Below are positions 39,100-48,113 of a stretch of 64,000 nucleotides of DNA, piece after piece; positions within the stretch are counted from its first letter, which is position 1, and the number at the start of each line of letters is the position of its first letter. Made by a program: the position numbers and the translations under genes. Below the pieces are notes generated by a model, which saw only the letters and a program-made list of their open reading frames with translations, was not told the origin of the DNA and did not search any database. Source of the DNA: Flavobacteriales bacterium (GTDB lineage: Bacteria; Bacteroidota; Bacteroidia; Flavobacteriales_D; Crocinitomicaceae); NCBI GenBank assembly GCA_947449575.1, contig CANFRV010000021.1, positions 1-64,000 on the forward strand, read 5' to 3'.

Positions 39100-39663
39100 A
39101 TGATAAGTTTCCTCTTTCCCAAAAAAGACTTTTTGATTGCTTTAAAGCAATTGAAAAATCCAGTTTCAGTTCGAAGAAATGACGTGTTTTTTATGCGTTG
39201 TGAATTAATCGTTTTGGCAGACAAAGTGGTTTTTAAACTCCCCGGAAATGAAATTTATCTTGAAATTCCAACTATTGGATTGGGAACAACTTCCTTTTAT
39301 TTTAAGGATTTTCAGATGGCAGTAGAAAAAGCTGACGATAAAATTATCACCATCGCCATTGATCGTAAAACAATTAAAATTAACAAAATAACACTTTCTG
39401 CGACCACCGAAATTCTCAATAAAAAAGAGGCGAAACAGCAACTAGAAATGCCAATGGAATCATTGAATGAAGTTCCAGATTACTGGTATGCGAATAAGGA
39501 ACGCAAAAACAAAGAATATCAACGCATAGATGGCCAGCGCGAATTCTCCTTGTATGAGGTAAATAAAGATGTTGATTTTGTGTACACTAGATTGCTGAAA
39601 TATGGCTTTGAAAAATCAGATATACAAGATTTTATCAATAGGAAAATAAAGTTTTCACGCTAA
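39100..39663 (+). CDS. Retron-operon protein, possibly with a single beta-clamp-like domain
   Basis: The 187-residue product starts 4 bp after the RT stop. Residues 1-105 follow the strand/helix order of one DnaN (sliding clamp) domain: FLFPKKDFLIALKQLKNPVS, then MRCELIVLADKVVFKL, then FYFKDFQMAVEKADDKIITI and IDRKTIKINKITLSATTE. Real clamps have three such domains, so this would be a monomer unit or a decoy. The C-terminal 80 residues are charged and helical. The similarity is by eye and weak, so a new retron-associated family is also possible. It is probably the effector or accessory protein of the retron. Confidence 0.55.
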   Translation: MISFLFPKKDFLIALKQLKNPVSVRRNDVFFMRCELIVLADKVVFKLPGNEIYLEIPTIGLGTTSFYFKDFQMAVEKADDKIITIAIDRKTIKINKITLSATTEILNKKEAKQQLEMPMESLNEVPDYWYANKERKNKEYQRIDGQREFSLYEVNKDVDFVYTRLLKYGFEKSDIQDFINRKIKFSR

Positions 39664-39676
39664 TTTTCGAACGGAA

Positions 39677-41104
39677 TTAATAATTTTCAATACCATATTT
39701 TTCGATTTTCGCGACCAATGTATTGATCGCCCAACCAATCGCAATCGCTGTTTGTCGCTTGTTTCCGTTGAAATGTTTTAATACGCGTTCAATGTGTTCC
39801 TTCTCAATATATTCCCAATTCATCGGTTTGTCAATTGCTTCTTGCTTCAAGCGTTTGGGCAGAATTTCGGCACTTACCGTTTCTTCATTGAAGACGTAAA
39901 GCCTCGAGATAATATTTTCCAATTCACGGATATTTCCTGGATAAGAATAACTCAGCAATATTTCCATCGCTTCTTTTTCAAGAATTAACTTTTTACTTTT
40001 CTTGAGTTGACGTTTCTTTTGCGTTAAAAAATACTCAATCATCGTTTTCAAATCTGCCTTTCCACGCTGAAGCAAGGTCGGAACATCTAGTTCAACAACT
40101 GATAAACGATAATACAAATCCCAACGAAACAATTTTTCTTCGCAGCGTTTGACTAGATTTTGATTTGTTGCTGCAATCACTCGAACATCAATTTTCTTCG
40201 CTTTTCCGCCAAGAGGCATAATTTCCTTTTCTTGAAGGACACGGAGTAAAGCTTGTTGCATGTATGGCGAAATATCTCCAATTTCATCTAAGAAAATGGT
40301 TCCCTCATTAGCCAATTCAAAAAGTCCTGGTGTGTCTTTATCAGCTCCTGTAAATGCTCCTTTTTTGTAACCAAAAAGCCTTGATTCTAACAATTGGTCG
40401 TTGAACGCAGAGCAATTTACTGTGATATAAGGCTTTTCTTTTCTGATTGAATTTTTATGAATGTATTTCGCCAGATTTTCTTTCCCTGTCCCACTTTCTC
40501 CTAAAATCAACACCGTCACTTCATCGGTTTGCGCCACTTTTCCAGCATTCAAATAGATTTGTTCAATAGCGGGCGTGATTTTGTAATCGTCACTTGGACC
40601 GACACGTTTGATTTCTTCTTGATGATAGACTGCTGTAACAGGCAAAGAAGAATTTGAGAGATTGATTTTGATCAATTCAGGTTTCTCTTTGCCTGCGGTG
40701 TGTCTTGCTTCACGCGTTTGATATAAAGTCGTTTTTAAGTTCATACTCATGTGACTCAAATACCAAACAACTTGCATTGCAGGGGTTCCCGGAGAAATGA
40801 AAAGTGCAATTTGATCGTCTTTTAAACTAGCTAAAAAAGGCGTCACTTTGGATTGAATTTCTTGATGATCAATTGGATCTTCAATGTCTAAATAAACCGC
40901 TTCAATGGTGCGATCAGGATAAGTTCGACGCAGAAAATTTACTAAAAGCTCAGTTCTTGTATCATCGCTTTTTCTGGTAGAAAGAATAAAATGTCGATCA
41001 CCTTTGAAAAAATACTTGTGAAAAGTACAATTTGGTCCAGTCTCATTGACTGCTCCGCTTACAAAATCATTGGTTTGTGCGACCCAGGAAATTAATGTTT
41101 TCAT
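39677..41104 (-). CDS. RtcR-like CARF-sigma54 activator (AAA+ enhancer-binding protein)
   Basis: The 475-residue protein has three parts. Residues 1-150 resemble the CARF-type ligand domain of RtcR (FISPGTPAMQVVWYLSH, like the TGT-x-x-AQ-x-x-W segment of E. coli RtcR). The AAA+ domain has GESGTGKE (Walker A, 202-209), the sigma54-contact loop GAFTGA (249-254) and TIFLDEIGD (Walker B, 269-277). A Fis-type HTH closes the C-terminus (NKRQTAIAIGWAINTLVAKI). RtcR activates RNA-repair genes after sensing cyclic-phosphate RNA ends. This gene lies tail-to-tail with the retron operon and head-to-head with the DUF3127 gene, and both have sigma54-type promoters, so it is probably their activator. Confidence 0.9.
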   Translation of the reverse strand: MKTLISWVAQTNDFVSGAVNETGPNCTFHKYFFKGDRHFILSTRKSDDTRTELLVNFLRRTYPDRTIEAVYLDIEDPIDHQEIQSKVTPFLASLKDDQIALFISPGTPAMQVVWYLSHMSMNLKTTLYQTREARHTAGKEKPELIKINLSNSSLPVTAVYHQEEIKRVGPSDDYKITPAIEQIYLNAGKVAQTDEVTVLILGESGTGKENLAKYIHKNSIRKEKPYITVNCSAFNDQLLESRLFGYKKGAFTGADKDTPGLFELANEGTIFLDEIGDISPYMQQALLRVLQEKEIMPLGGKAKKIDVRVIAATNQNLVKRCEEKLFRWDLYYRLSVVELDVPTLLQRGKADLKTMIEYFLTQKKRQLKKSKKLILEKEAMEILLSYSYPGNIRELENIISRLYVFNEETVSAEILPKRLKQEAIDKPMNWEYIEKEHIERVLKHFNGNKRQTAIAIGWAINTLVAKIEKYGIENY

Positions 41105-41182
41105 TGTCAGAATTTGATATAAAGATATTTAAAATGACATTAAAATCCTTTAATATTTCGGTTTTGTTAGTAATTTTTGGAT

Positions 41183-41198
41183 TGGTACAACTTTTGCC
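41183..41198 (+). promoter_or_regulatory. Sigma54-type -24/-12 promoter of the DUF3127 gene
   Basis: TGGTACA-ACTT-TTGCC matches TGGCACG-N4-TTGC at 9 of 11 defined bases, with an exact 12-base GG-to-GC spacing and an intact -12 GC. It lies about 40 bp before the ATG at 41237, in the region divergent from the RtcR-like gene. ATTAAA-ATCC-TTTAAT at 41139-41154 is a dyad upstream of it. Confidence 0.6.
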
Positions 41199-41236
41199 AA
41201 ATTGAAAGATTAATTATCAACTTAAAATACATTTAA

Positions 41237-41584
41237 ATGCAATTAATCGGCAAACTCATTCAATTACTCCCACTTCAAACAGGAACCGGCAAAAATGGCG
41301 AATGGAAAAAACAAGAAATCATTATTGAAACAGATGGCCAATATCCTAAAAAAGTGTGTATTGCAATCTGGGGAGATAAAATCAATGCCCAACAGTTGGA
41401 AATAGGAAAGACTTTATCAATTGAATTTGATGCCGAAAGCCGAGAATTTTCAGGCCGTTGGTACACCGAATTAAAAGCTTGGAAAATAGATGCAAACGGT
41501 CAAGGAAATTATACGCCAAATAAATTGGCAACCATTGAGCCGCTTGAAGTGACGAATGATGATGACGAGGGTTTGCCGTTTTGA
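41237..41584 (+). CDS. DUF3127 SSB-like OB-fold protein
   Basis: The 115-residue protein is a DUF3127 OB fold (LPLQTGTGKNGEWKKQEIII ... SREFSGRWYTELKAWKID). It ends in an acidic tip DDDEGLPF, very like the protein-interaction tail of bacterial SSB. It is expected to bind single-stranded DNA and recruit partners. It stands alone behind a sigma54-type promoter and divergent from the RtcR-like activator. A close paralogue is encoded at 60345-60698. With the DnaB-like helicase, RT and possible clamp-like protein it completes a replisome-like set. Confidence 0.82.
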   Translation: MQLIGKLIQLLPLQTGTGKNGEWKKQEIIIETDGQYPKKVCIAIWGDKINAQQLEIGKTLSIEFDAESREFSGRWYTELKAWKIDANGQGNYTPNKLATIEPLEVTNDDDEGLPF

Positions 41585-41917
41585 TATTCGAAACAATTCA
41601 CCTAAATTGTTCTTATGTAATCATTTCACTTTTGGTTTGATTTGGTTCAATTATCAAACCACATCTGAATATTCTTATTAAAACAAAAAAAGTATCATAA
41701 AAATACCTTAAATTTGGTCAAAAGTTATACAAATTAGAGAGAGAATTTTAGTAAAAATTTCACATAAAAAACTATTTTATCTTCTATTATTTATGGAGTA
41801 TTCATGAAGAAGAATTGATTCATTTTTCATTGATTGAATTTTTTAAAAAGTTAAAAGTAGTTTTTGAAGTCGAGTTATATAATAATTCAACTGATTTCAA
41901 TTCAAAAAAAAATGTAA
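41585..41917. other. Intergenic region between the DUF3127 gene and sspA
   Basis: Very AT-rich with no coding frame of interest. TAAATTTG at 41710-41717 fits the Bacteroidota -7 box and could start the rightward sspA operon with a leader of about 200 bases, but no -33 TTTG is seen at the right distance. No clear terminator after the DUF3127 gene was found. Confidence 0.35.
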
Positions 41918-42976
41918 ATGAGTAATTTGCCTAAATATTTAGATACTGCTGCGACAACACCTGTTGATAAAAGGGTATTAGACGTTATGTACCCTTATTT
42001 TTCCGAAATATTTGGCAATGCTTCAAGTAATCATATCTATGGAAAACAAGCAAAAAACGCCATTGAAGTTGCTAGAGAGAGAGTTGCTAAATTGATTAAT
42101 GCTGAGAACAAAGAAATTATATTTACTTCAGGAGCAACGGAATCTATTAATCTAGCAATAAAAGGGTATGTAGAAGCTAATATTGACAGAGGCAACCACA
42201 TTATTACAGTTAAAACAGAACACAAAGCAGTACTTGCAACTTGTGAATACCTAGAAGCGAAAGGTTTTGAAGTTACTTATCTTGATGTCGATGAGAATGG
42301 CTTAATATCATTAGATGAACTAACTTCAGCCATCAAAAATACTACATTGTTGATAGCAGTGATGTATGTAAATAATGAAATTGGAGTTATTCAACCAATT
42401 GCTCAAATTGGGAAGATTGCACGTAAACATTCTGTTTGCTTTTTTTGTGATGCTACGCAAGCCGTTGGCAAAATAAAGGTTGATGTTGAAAAAGATCATA
42501 TTGACATTCTATGTTTTAGTGGACATAAGTTAAATGGTCCTAAAGGGATTGGCGTTCTATACAAAAAAACCAATTTAGAGTTAACTCCTCTTTTTCATGG
42601 TGGTGGACAAGAAAATGGATTAAGGTCAGGCACATATAATACCCCATTGATTGTTGGATTAGGTAAAGCATGTGAAATTATTACTCAAGAAATAGATGAA
42701 ATTGTATCTAGTTTGTTGGAAAAAAGAAATGAGATAGAAATCCACTATGAAAAAAACAACATTGGCTTTGTTAATTTTAAAAATGTACCAAGAGCGCCAC
42801 ATATTTTAAGTATCACTTTAAATGAATTAAATGCTGAAGATTATTTGATATTTAACTCAAAAGATATTTCTGCATCTACTAGTTCGGCGTGTAATTCAAG
42901 TATCATGGTACATTCGCATGTATTACAAGCTATCAATAATAAAAAAATCGAAAAAATAATAAGAATAAGTTTATAA
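41918..42976 (+). CDS. sspA: Cysteine desulfurase of an Ssp phosphorothioation system (SspA/DndA-like)
   Basis: The 352-residue PLP enzyme is of the NifS/IscS type: TSGATESINLAIKG, KTEHKA (H102), FSGHKLNGPKGIG (Schiff-base K204) and STSSACNSS (nucleophile C325). It would take sulfur from cysteine and pass it to SspD. The chain stops just after the IRISL segment, where family members normally continue for some 20-30 residues, so it is slightly short at the C-terminus. sspB, sspC and sspD homologues lie on the opposite strand at 48114-53300. It leads a five-gene plus-strand operon that also holds a GHKL ATPase, a PC4-like protein, a helicase and a PLD nuclease. Confidence 0.85.
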   Translation: MSNLPKYLDTAATTPVDKRVLDVMYPYFSEIFGNASSNHIYGKQAKNAIEVARERVAKLINAENKEIIFTSGATESINLAIKGYVEANIDRGNHIITVKTEHKAVLATCEYLEAKGFEVTYLDVDENGLISLDELTSAIKNTTLLIAVMYVNNEIGVIQPIAQIGKIARKHSVCFFCDATQAVGKIKVDVEKDHIDILCFSGHKLNGPKGIGVLYKKTNLELTPLFHGGGQENGLRSGTYNTPLIVGLGKACEIITQEIDEIVSSLLEKRNEIEIHYEKNNIGFVNFKNVPRAPHILSITLNELNAEDYLIFNSKDISASTSSACNSSIMVHSHVLQAINNKKIEKIIRISL

Positions 42977-42987
42977 CGATAATAGTA

Positions 42988-44694
42988 ATGGAAAAAGAAA
43001 TTAATATTGAACAGGGGTTTGTTGAACAAGATACGGCTCTAGAAAGCATGAGAGCGTCAGATTTCGATTGTTACTCTGCTTATGGCGAAGTAATAGATAA
43101 TTCAATTCAAGCTTATGCCACCGATATAAGAATTTTAATCGAGGAAAGGAAAGATCGGGAAAATTCTAGATCAAAAAAAATCGGGCAAGTTATTTTTGCT
43201 GATAATGGAACAGGAATGGATATCGATTTACTTCATAAATGTTTAAAGTTGGGGCACTCAAGTAGATATAATGATAGATCTGGTATTGGCCGATTTGGAG
43301 TAGGAATGACTTTAGGGGCTATACACGAATGCAGAAGAATTGATGTTTATTCTAAAGTAAAAAATGATAATTGGTATTATACATATATTGACTTAGATGA
43401 AATTAAGAATGGGACTCTTAAATTAATACCTAGACCAGTACAAAAAAAACCAGAATTTGAAATTTCTAACTATATTTCTGATTCGGGAACAGTTGTTATT
43501 TGGAGTAACTATGACAAACAAATTGAAACTTTTGAAACAATTGTTAAGGAATCTCATATTTGGATTGGAAGAACATTTAGAAAATTTATTTGGGGAGAAG
43601 CTCAAGGCTACAATGAAATACAAATTACATTAAATAATAAAATTGTAAGAGCGATAGATCCTTTATATGTAAATAAAAAGAAAACTGGATTTGAAAATGA
43701 AGATTGTGCAGAACTTTTAACACCACAAGAAATCCCTTGGAATATTCCATTTGAAGATATTTCATCCAAACAAAAATCAAATATTAAAATTAATATTTCA
43801 CTTTTACCCGATGCTTACAGAAGAACTAGAGGGGCAGGGGGAGATCAATTTGCTATTGATAGGTTTGTTGACAGAAATGAAGGCATTTCAATTTTAAGAA
43901 AAGATAGAGAAGTGTTTTTTGGTTTGATGCCACGTGCAAATAAATTAAATGGATCAAACGACGGAGACAGAAACGTAACTCGTTTTATTGGTTGTGAAAT
44001 CTCATTTAATCCTGAATTAGATGCAGAATTTGAAGTTAAAAATATTAAAAGAGGATGCGTCCCTGCACGAGAATTAAAACTTGAATTAATTGATAAGCTA
44101 TCTCCAACTTTTACAACATTGAGAGAAAGAATTAGAAACAGGTGGTCTGAATTTGATCGTGAAAAAGAAACAGAAACTTCAAATCAAAATTCTGATATTG
44201 GAATCTCAAGTACACATAGTGCAACAAATAAATTTCTAAAAGAAGCAAAGAGTTCTTTGCTGAAAGGAAATAAGATAAACAATTATGATAAAGATGAAAC
44301 CATCGGTAAGAAAATCAATCCAAAAGCTTCAAATTCAGAAATTGAAAAAGTAATTCAAGGACTAAAAGAAAATGGTATTACAATTGATGAAAAAGAATTT
44401 ATCGGAGATTCATTTATTGATATAGAACATGGCAATCAACTTAAGACTCTTTTTTATAATACCAATTCTACTTTTTATAAGGCATATAGCGACATTTTAG
44501 AAGAGCTTAAAAATCAAAATGAAGAATTGGCCACAAAATATAAGGTGCTCTTAGATTTAATTTTTATTGGATATATGCTTGCGGAATCTTCAATAGATCC
44601 GAATGAAAAAATGGATGGAGCATCTTTTACAGATGAAATAAAACAATATTGGTCAATTAATTTATCGAAAATTTTAAAAAAATGGAATACATAA
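42988..44694 (+). CDS. GHKL (HSP90/MORC-type) ATPase linked to ssp genes
   Basis: The 568-residue protein has a complete GHKL ATP-binding site: EVIDNS (N-box, E34/N38), ADNGTGMDID (G1, 71-80) and GRFGVGMTLG (G2, 101-110). A transducer-like region follows (IWSNYDKQIETFE, then GISILRKDREVFFGLMPRA), giving a MORC/HSP90-like arrangement. The C-terminal third (about 400-568) is helical and charged. Such ATPases act as DNA clamps or conformational switches in several defence systems. It begins 11 bp after sspA and overlaps the next gene by 13 bp, so it is probably part of a restriction module matched to the PT modification. Confidence 0.85.
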   Translation: MEKEINIEQGFVEQDTALESMRASDFDCYSAYGEVIDNSIQAYATDIRILIEERKDRENSRSKKIGQVIFADNGTGMDIDLLHKCLKLGHSSRYNDRSGIGRFGVGMTLGAIHECRRIDVYSKVKNDNWYYTYIDLDEIKNGTLKLIPRPVQKKPEFEISNYISDSGTVVIWSNYDKQIETFETIVKESHIWIGRTFRKFIWGEAQGYNEIQITLNNKIVRAIDPLYVNKKKTGFENEDCAELLTPQEIPWNIPFEDISSKQKSNIKINISLLPDAYRRTRGAGGDQFAIDRFVDRNEGISILRKDREVFFGLMPRANKLNGSNDGDRNVTRFIGCEISFNPELDAEFEVKNIKRGCVPARELKLELIDKLSPTFTTLRERIRNRWSEFDREKETETSNQNSDIGISSTHSATNKFLKEAKSSLLKGNKINNYDKDETIGKKINPKASNSEIEKVIQGLKENGITIDEKEFIGDSFIDIEHGNQLKTLFYNTNSTFYKAYSDILEELKNQNEELATKYKVLLDLIFIGYMLAESSIDPNEKMDGASFTDEIKQYWSINLSKILKKWNT

Positions 44695-45176
44695 TAAATC
44701 AAATTGGAAGTAAAGATTCACCTGTTATTATCGAACTGAAAGAATTTGAAGGCAGAAAATTATTTGACATTAGGAAGTATTTTACCGATAAAAAAACTAA
44801 TGAATTAAGCCCAACTAGAAAAGGAATATCATTAAATCCTTTTCAGTTAATACAGCTGATTGAAACGATTAATACAAAATCAAAAGTCATAAATGATTTT
44901 CTGCAAAATGAAGACGAAACGAAATTTGAAATTTTTACAGAATTGAAATTTGACAATCTAATAGGTCGCTCATTTAAATATGATTTTGCGAATGGGAAAA
45001 CAACAATTATTCTAGATGAAAAAAAATTTGAAGATTTTAAAATTAACGAGTTAGAAATAATAAAAAAAATGTTAATTTCTTTCAATAGTGCCATATTTGA
45101 AATTGTTGATGATCAAACCCAAGTTGAATTGATATTAGATATAATAGATCAAAAAATTAGAAAAATACAATGGTAA
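44682..45176 (+). CDS. PC4-like single-strand DNA-binding protein
   Basis: The 164-residue product has an N-terminal GRKLFDIRKYFTDKKTNELS, then PTRKGISLNPFQLIQLIE, matching the PC4/YdbC signature (R-x-Y-x-T-D ... G-x-L-x-P-T-x-K-G-I-S-L). PC4 folds dimerise and bind melted DNA. The second half is helical and unknown. Its start lies inside the end of the GHKL gene and its stop overlaps the helicase start by 7 bp, so it is translationally coupled to both. It could present ssDNA to the helicase or nuclease, which suits a system working with single-strand phosphorothioates. Confidence 0.75.
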   Translation: MEYIINQIGSKDSPVIIELKEFEGRKLFDIRKYFTDKKTNELSPTRKGISLNPFQLIQLIETINTKSKVINDFLQNEDETKFEIFTELKFDNLIGRSFKYDFANGKTTIILDEKKFEDFKINELEIIKKMLISFNSAIFEIVDDQTQVELILDIIDQKIRKIQW

Positions 45177-46801
45177 TAAAACAATTAAATCTCGGGTTTT
45201 TATCAAAAAAAATAGGTATTGACAATTTTAATAGGCTTAAAAATGCCTACTCGGAAATCTCTTTAGATGGTTATTTTAATGATAATATATCCGACAAAGA
45301 ACTTGCGGGTATTTTATTTGAAAATGTTATAAGTGATGATTTTTTTGAAAAAAAACAAAACCTTTCTGAATTTTATTTCGCACTCCCAGAAATCACTCAA
45401 AAGAAAATAAATAATGATTTAAATGTTAACTCAGGAAATGAAATTAAGTGGGATGAAAAAACATCTACCTATTTTATTGAAAAATTAGGCATTAATGAAA
45501 AATTTAGATGGAGAAAAGAAAAAAATAGCAATAATACTAATATTGGTTATTCTTATTTTGAAAAACCAAATTTAAAATTTAAAAAATTAAAAGACTATCA
45601 ATCAGGTGTGTTTTTTAAAGTTGAAAATTACCTTCTTAATACACCTTTTTCAAGATGTATTGTTCAAATGCCTACTGGGTCTGGTAAGACTAGAACTGCT
45701 ATGGAAGTAGTTTGCAGCATAATGAATCAAACTGGAAAGGATGTTTTGTGGTTAGCAAACACAGAAGAGTTATGTGATCAAGCATTTAATTCATTTACAG
45801 AAGTCTGGCATTTTTTAAGGCAACGAGAAGGAGCTGGAATTAATCATATGAAATTAAAATCTATTAATGATATAAATAAAAACATTCCTACTTTTCATGT
45901 TGCTTCACTTCAAAGTCTTAGTTCATTGGAAAGTGACAAAAAACTCACAAATTTTGGAATTATTCCGACAAATATTGAATTATTAGTTGTAGATGAGGCT
46001 CATATTTCTATTGCTCCAACATACAAAATAGCGATAAGCAACATAATTCAACAAGGCACTAAATTATTAGGACTTACAGCAACTCCAGGTCGACAGCTAA
46101 GAAAAAATTCAGGAAATGATGAAAATCAAGAATTAAGTGATTTTTATTTTAATAAACGTTTTGAAATTGAGACTGGTAATGAGTTACCAATAGAATTTTT
46201 AAGAACACGTGGGATTCTTTCAAATGCCATGTTTATTTCCGTTGAAGGGTCAAATTTAGAAAATACAATGTCAAAAAAAGAAATTGATAGTTTTCGTCTA
46301 AATGGAAATTTACCTAAAAACATATTAGATCTGCTTACAAATGACAATAAAAGAACATCTATAATATTTGATCAATTAGTTCAATTATTAGATAAAGGTA
46401 AAAAAATAATATTTTTCGGAACATCAATTGCTCATTCTGAAATGATTGCTACCTTACTTACAATTAAAGGTTTTAATGCAGCACATATAGATGGAAATAC
46501 AGGTAAATTTCGCTCAAAAATAATTGAAAACTTTAAAAACGGAGAAATACAAATTTTATGTAATTTCGGTGTCTTAAGCACAGGATTTGATGATCCTAAA
46601 ATAGACGTTGTGTTTATGGCTAGAAAAACGAACTCGATTGTTTTATATAGTCAAATAATTGGAAGAGGACTGCGAGGTCCGGTGATTGGGGGGACGGATA
46701 CCTGTGAAATTTATACAGTTTTCGACAATCTATTAGACCTGCCTTCCAATAATGATATTTATTCATATTTCGAAGAATATTTTGTTAATACTAACGATTA
46801 A
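45170..46801 (+). CDS. SF2 DEAH-type helicase linked to ssp genes
   Basis: The 543-residue protein has ordered SF2 motifs: QMPTGSGKTRTA (I, near residue 167), VDEAH (II, near 274), LTATPG (III), then FGTSIAHSEM, CNFGVLSTGFDDP (V) and SQIIGRGLRG (VI). This is the COG1061-like group common in restriction systems. The N-terminal 140 residues before the helicase core are unassigned. It overlaps the PC4-like gene and lies 3 bp before the PLD nuclease gene, giving a helicase-nuclease pair. Confidence 0.88.
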   Translation: MVIKQLNLGFLSKKIGIDNFNRLKNAYSEISLDGYFNDNISDKELAGILFENVISDDFFEKKQNLSEFYFALPEITQKKINNDLNVNSGNEIKWDEKTSTYFIEKLGINEKFRWRKEKNSNNTNIGYSYFEKPNLKFKKLKDYQSGVFFKVENYLLNTPFSRCIVQMPTGSGKTRTAMEVVCSIMNQTGKDVLWLANTEELCDQAFNSFTEVWHFLRQREGAGINHMKLKSINDINKNIPTFHVASLQSLSSLESDKKLTNFGIIPTNIELLVVDEAHISIAPTYKIAISNIIQQGTKLLGLTATPGRQLRKNSGNDENQELSDFYFNKRFEIETGNELPIEFLRTRGILSNAMFISVEGSNLENTMSKKEIDSFRLNGNLPKNILDLLTNDNKRTSIIFDQLVQLLDKGKKIIFFGTSIAHSEMIATLLTIKGFNAAHIDGNTGKFRSKIIENFKNGEIQILCNFGVLSTGFDDPKIDVVFMARKTNSIVLYSQIIGRGLRGPVIGGTDTCEIYTVFDNLLDLPSNNDIYSYFEEYFVNTND

Positions 46802-46804
46802 TAA

Positions 46805-47758
46805 ATGCAGCATTTATACAAAAGTGGTTTTAATATAGAAAAAGGAGCTATTGATTTCATTAGCAGTAATGAGTCGATCACTCTATTATCAGCCTATGTA
46901 AAACTAGGACAACTCAAGGTACTTAATACAGAAAAAAGAGTAATTCGAATTGTCGTTCGTTGGGAAATTGAAGACTTGGTTTTAGGCGTATCTGATTTTG
47001 AAGACTTATATGAATACTGTAAGAATAATAATATAGCACTATTTAGAAATACACGAATCCATTTAAAAGCTATTTGGAACAATGAAAATTCCATTCTTTT
47101 TGGCTCCGCAAATATTACAGGTAAGGGAATAGGTGAAAAAGGTAATAATTATAATTACGAGTTAGCTGGCATAGCAAATCATATTTCATTTGATGATATT
47201 TCGTATTTGAATTTGATTCTGAAAGAAAGTGAATTAGTAAATGATAGGTTATTCTTTGAAATAAAAACCATTATCGACAGTATCGAATTACCTGCAATTA
47301 AATTCCCTGAACTACCAACTAAAAAAAAACTTGATGATGAGTTCTTAATAACTCAACTGCCAATGACTAGTTCTCCAGATTTACTTTTTGAAATACTTCG
47401 AAATACAAACAACTATAGAATAGAAGATCAACTTAAAGCTTCACACGATAAAGTTCTCTATAATATTATTATTGAAGATGGAATTGAAGTATCTCGTTCA
47501 AAACTTAAAACAACTTTTAATAGTATGCCAATCATTGAGAAACTTAAGTTAAGTATTAAAGAAAATCCCCGTAAATCGATGGGATATGGTCAAGTGGTCA
47601 GATGGATTCAAGATTATACTACTTCGGTGCCAGCTCCAATGAGTTGGGAAATAAAAAAAGAACAAATAGTCAATAATTTGTATGAATGGATTTGTGAGTT
47701 TGATAGTAAATTCTCTTGGGATACACCAAATCATACTCAGGTTATCTATTTTAATTAA
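46805..47758 (+). CDS. PLD-superfamily nuclease linked to ssp genes
   Basis: The 317-residue protein has a single HKD-type motif, IHLKAIWNNENSILFGSANI near residue 85. This matches H-x-K plus the later G-S-x-N, with the usual aspartate position occupied by N or E. PLD nucleases dimerise to build one active site and cut DNA without metals. The C-terminal half carries a winged-helix-like stretch (MGYGQVVRWIQDYTT). It is the last gene of the five-gene sspA operon and probably its cutting enzyme. Confidence 0.75.
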   Translation: MQHLYKSGFNIEKGAIDFISSNESITLLSAYVKLGQLKVLNTEKRVIRIVVRWEIEDLVLGVSDFEDLYEYCKNNNIALFRNTRIHLKAIWNNENSILFGSANITGKGIGEKGNNYNYELAGIANHISFDDISYLNLILKESELVNDRLFFEIKTIIDSIELPAIKFPELPTKKKLDDEFLITQLPMTSSPDLLFEILRNTNNYRIEDQLKASHDKVLYNIIIEDGIEVSRSKLKTTFNSMPIIEKLKLSIKENPRKSMGYGQVVRWIQDYTTSVPAPMSWEIKKEQIVNNLYEWICEFDSKFSWDTPNHTQVIYFN

Positions 47759-48113
47759 TACAAATCTTATAACTCGGCACATATTAGTATGATTAATACT
47801 TCGAGTCCTCAAAACGTCTATATATTAGAATACTTTCATTGTATTTAAACTTCAGTAAGTTACATCTATAAACGTAATACTCAAAATTAGAGTTTACTCA
47901 TTTAGTCCTTTTATTAATCCTGCTAAAATGAAGTTTCTTGAAAGTCTGTAAAAATAGGAAAACTTTAACTTATCCCCTTGTATATTAGGTTTGTTTAATG
48001 AAAGTAAAAGCAAAAAATAGTGCGAATTCAATACCTGAATACTAGAACCATAAGGTAAAACAGCAAGAATCTAATCGACACTTTTTTTTACATAAAATCA
48101 ATGGTTGATTATT
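47759..48113. other. Intergenic region between the convergent PLD and sspD genes
   Basis: About 355 bp of AT-rich DNA between gene ends. A weak hairpin AATCAA-TGG-TTGATT (48096-48110) next to sspD may end one or both transcripts, but its T-runs are poor. Nothing else is recognised. Confidence 0.35.

Noticed and set aside
42988-47758. DISARM or Druantia-type system
   Set aside because: A helicase and a PLD nuclease are present, but there is no DUF1998 protein or methyltransferase, and the link to the ssp genes explains the context better.
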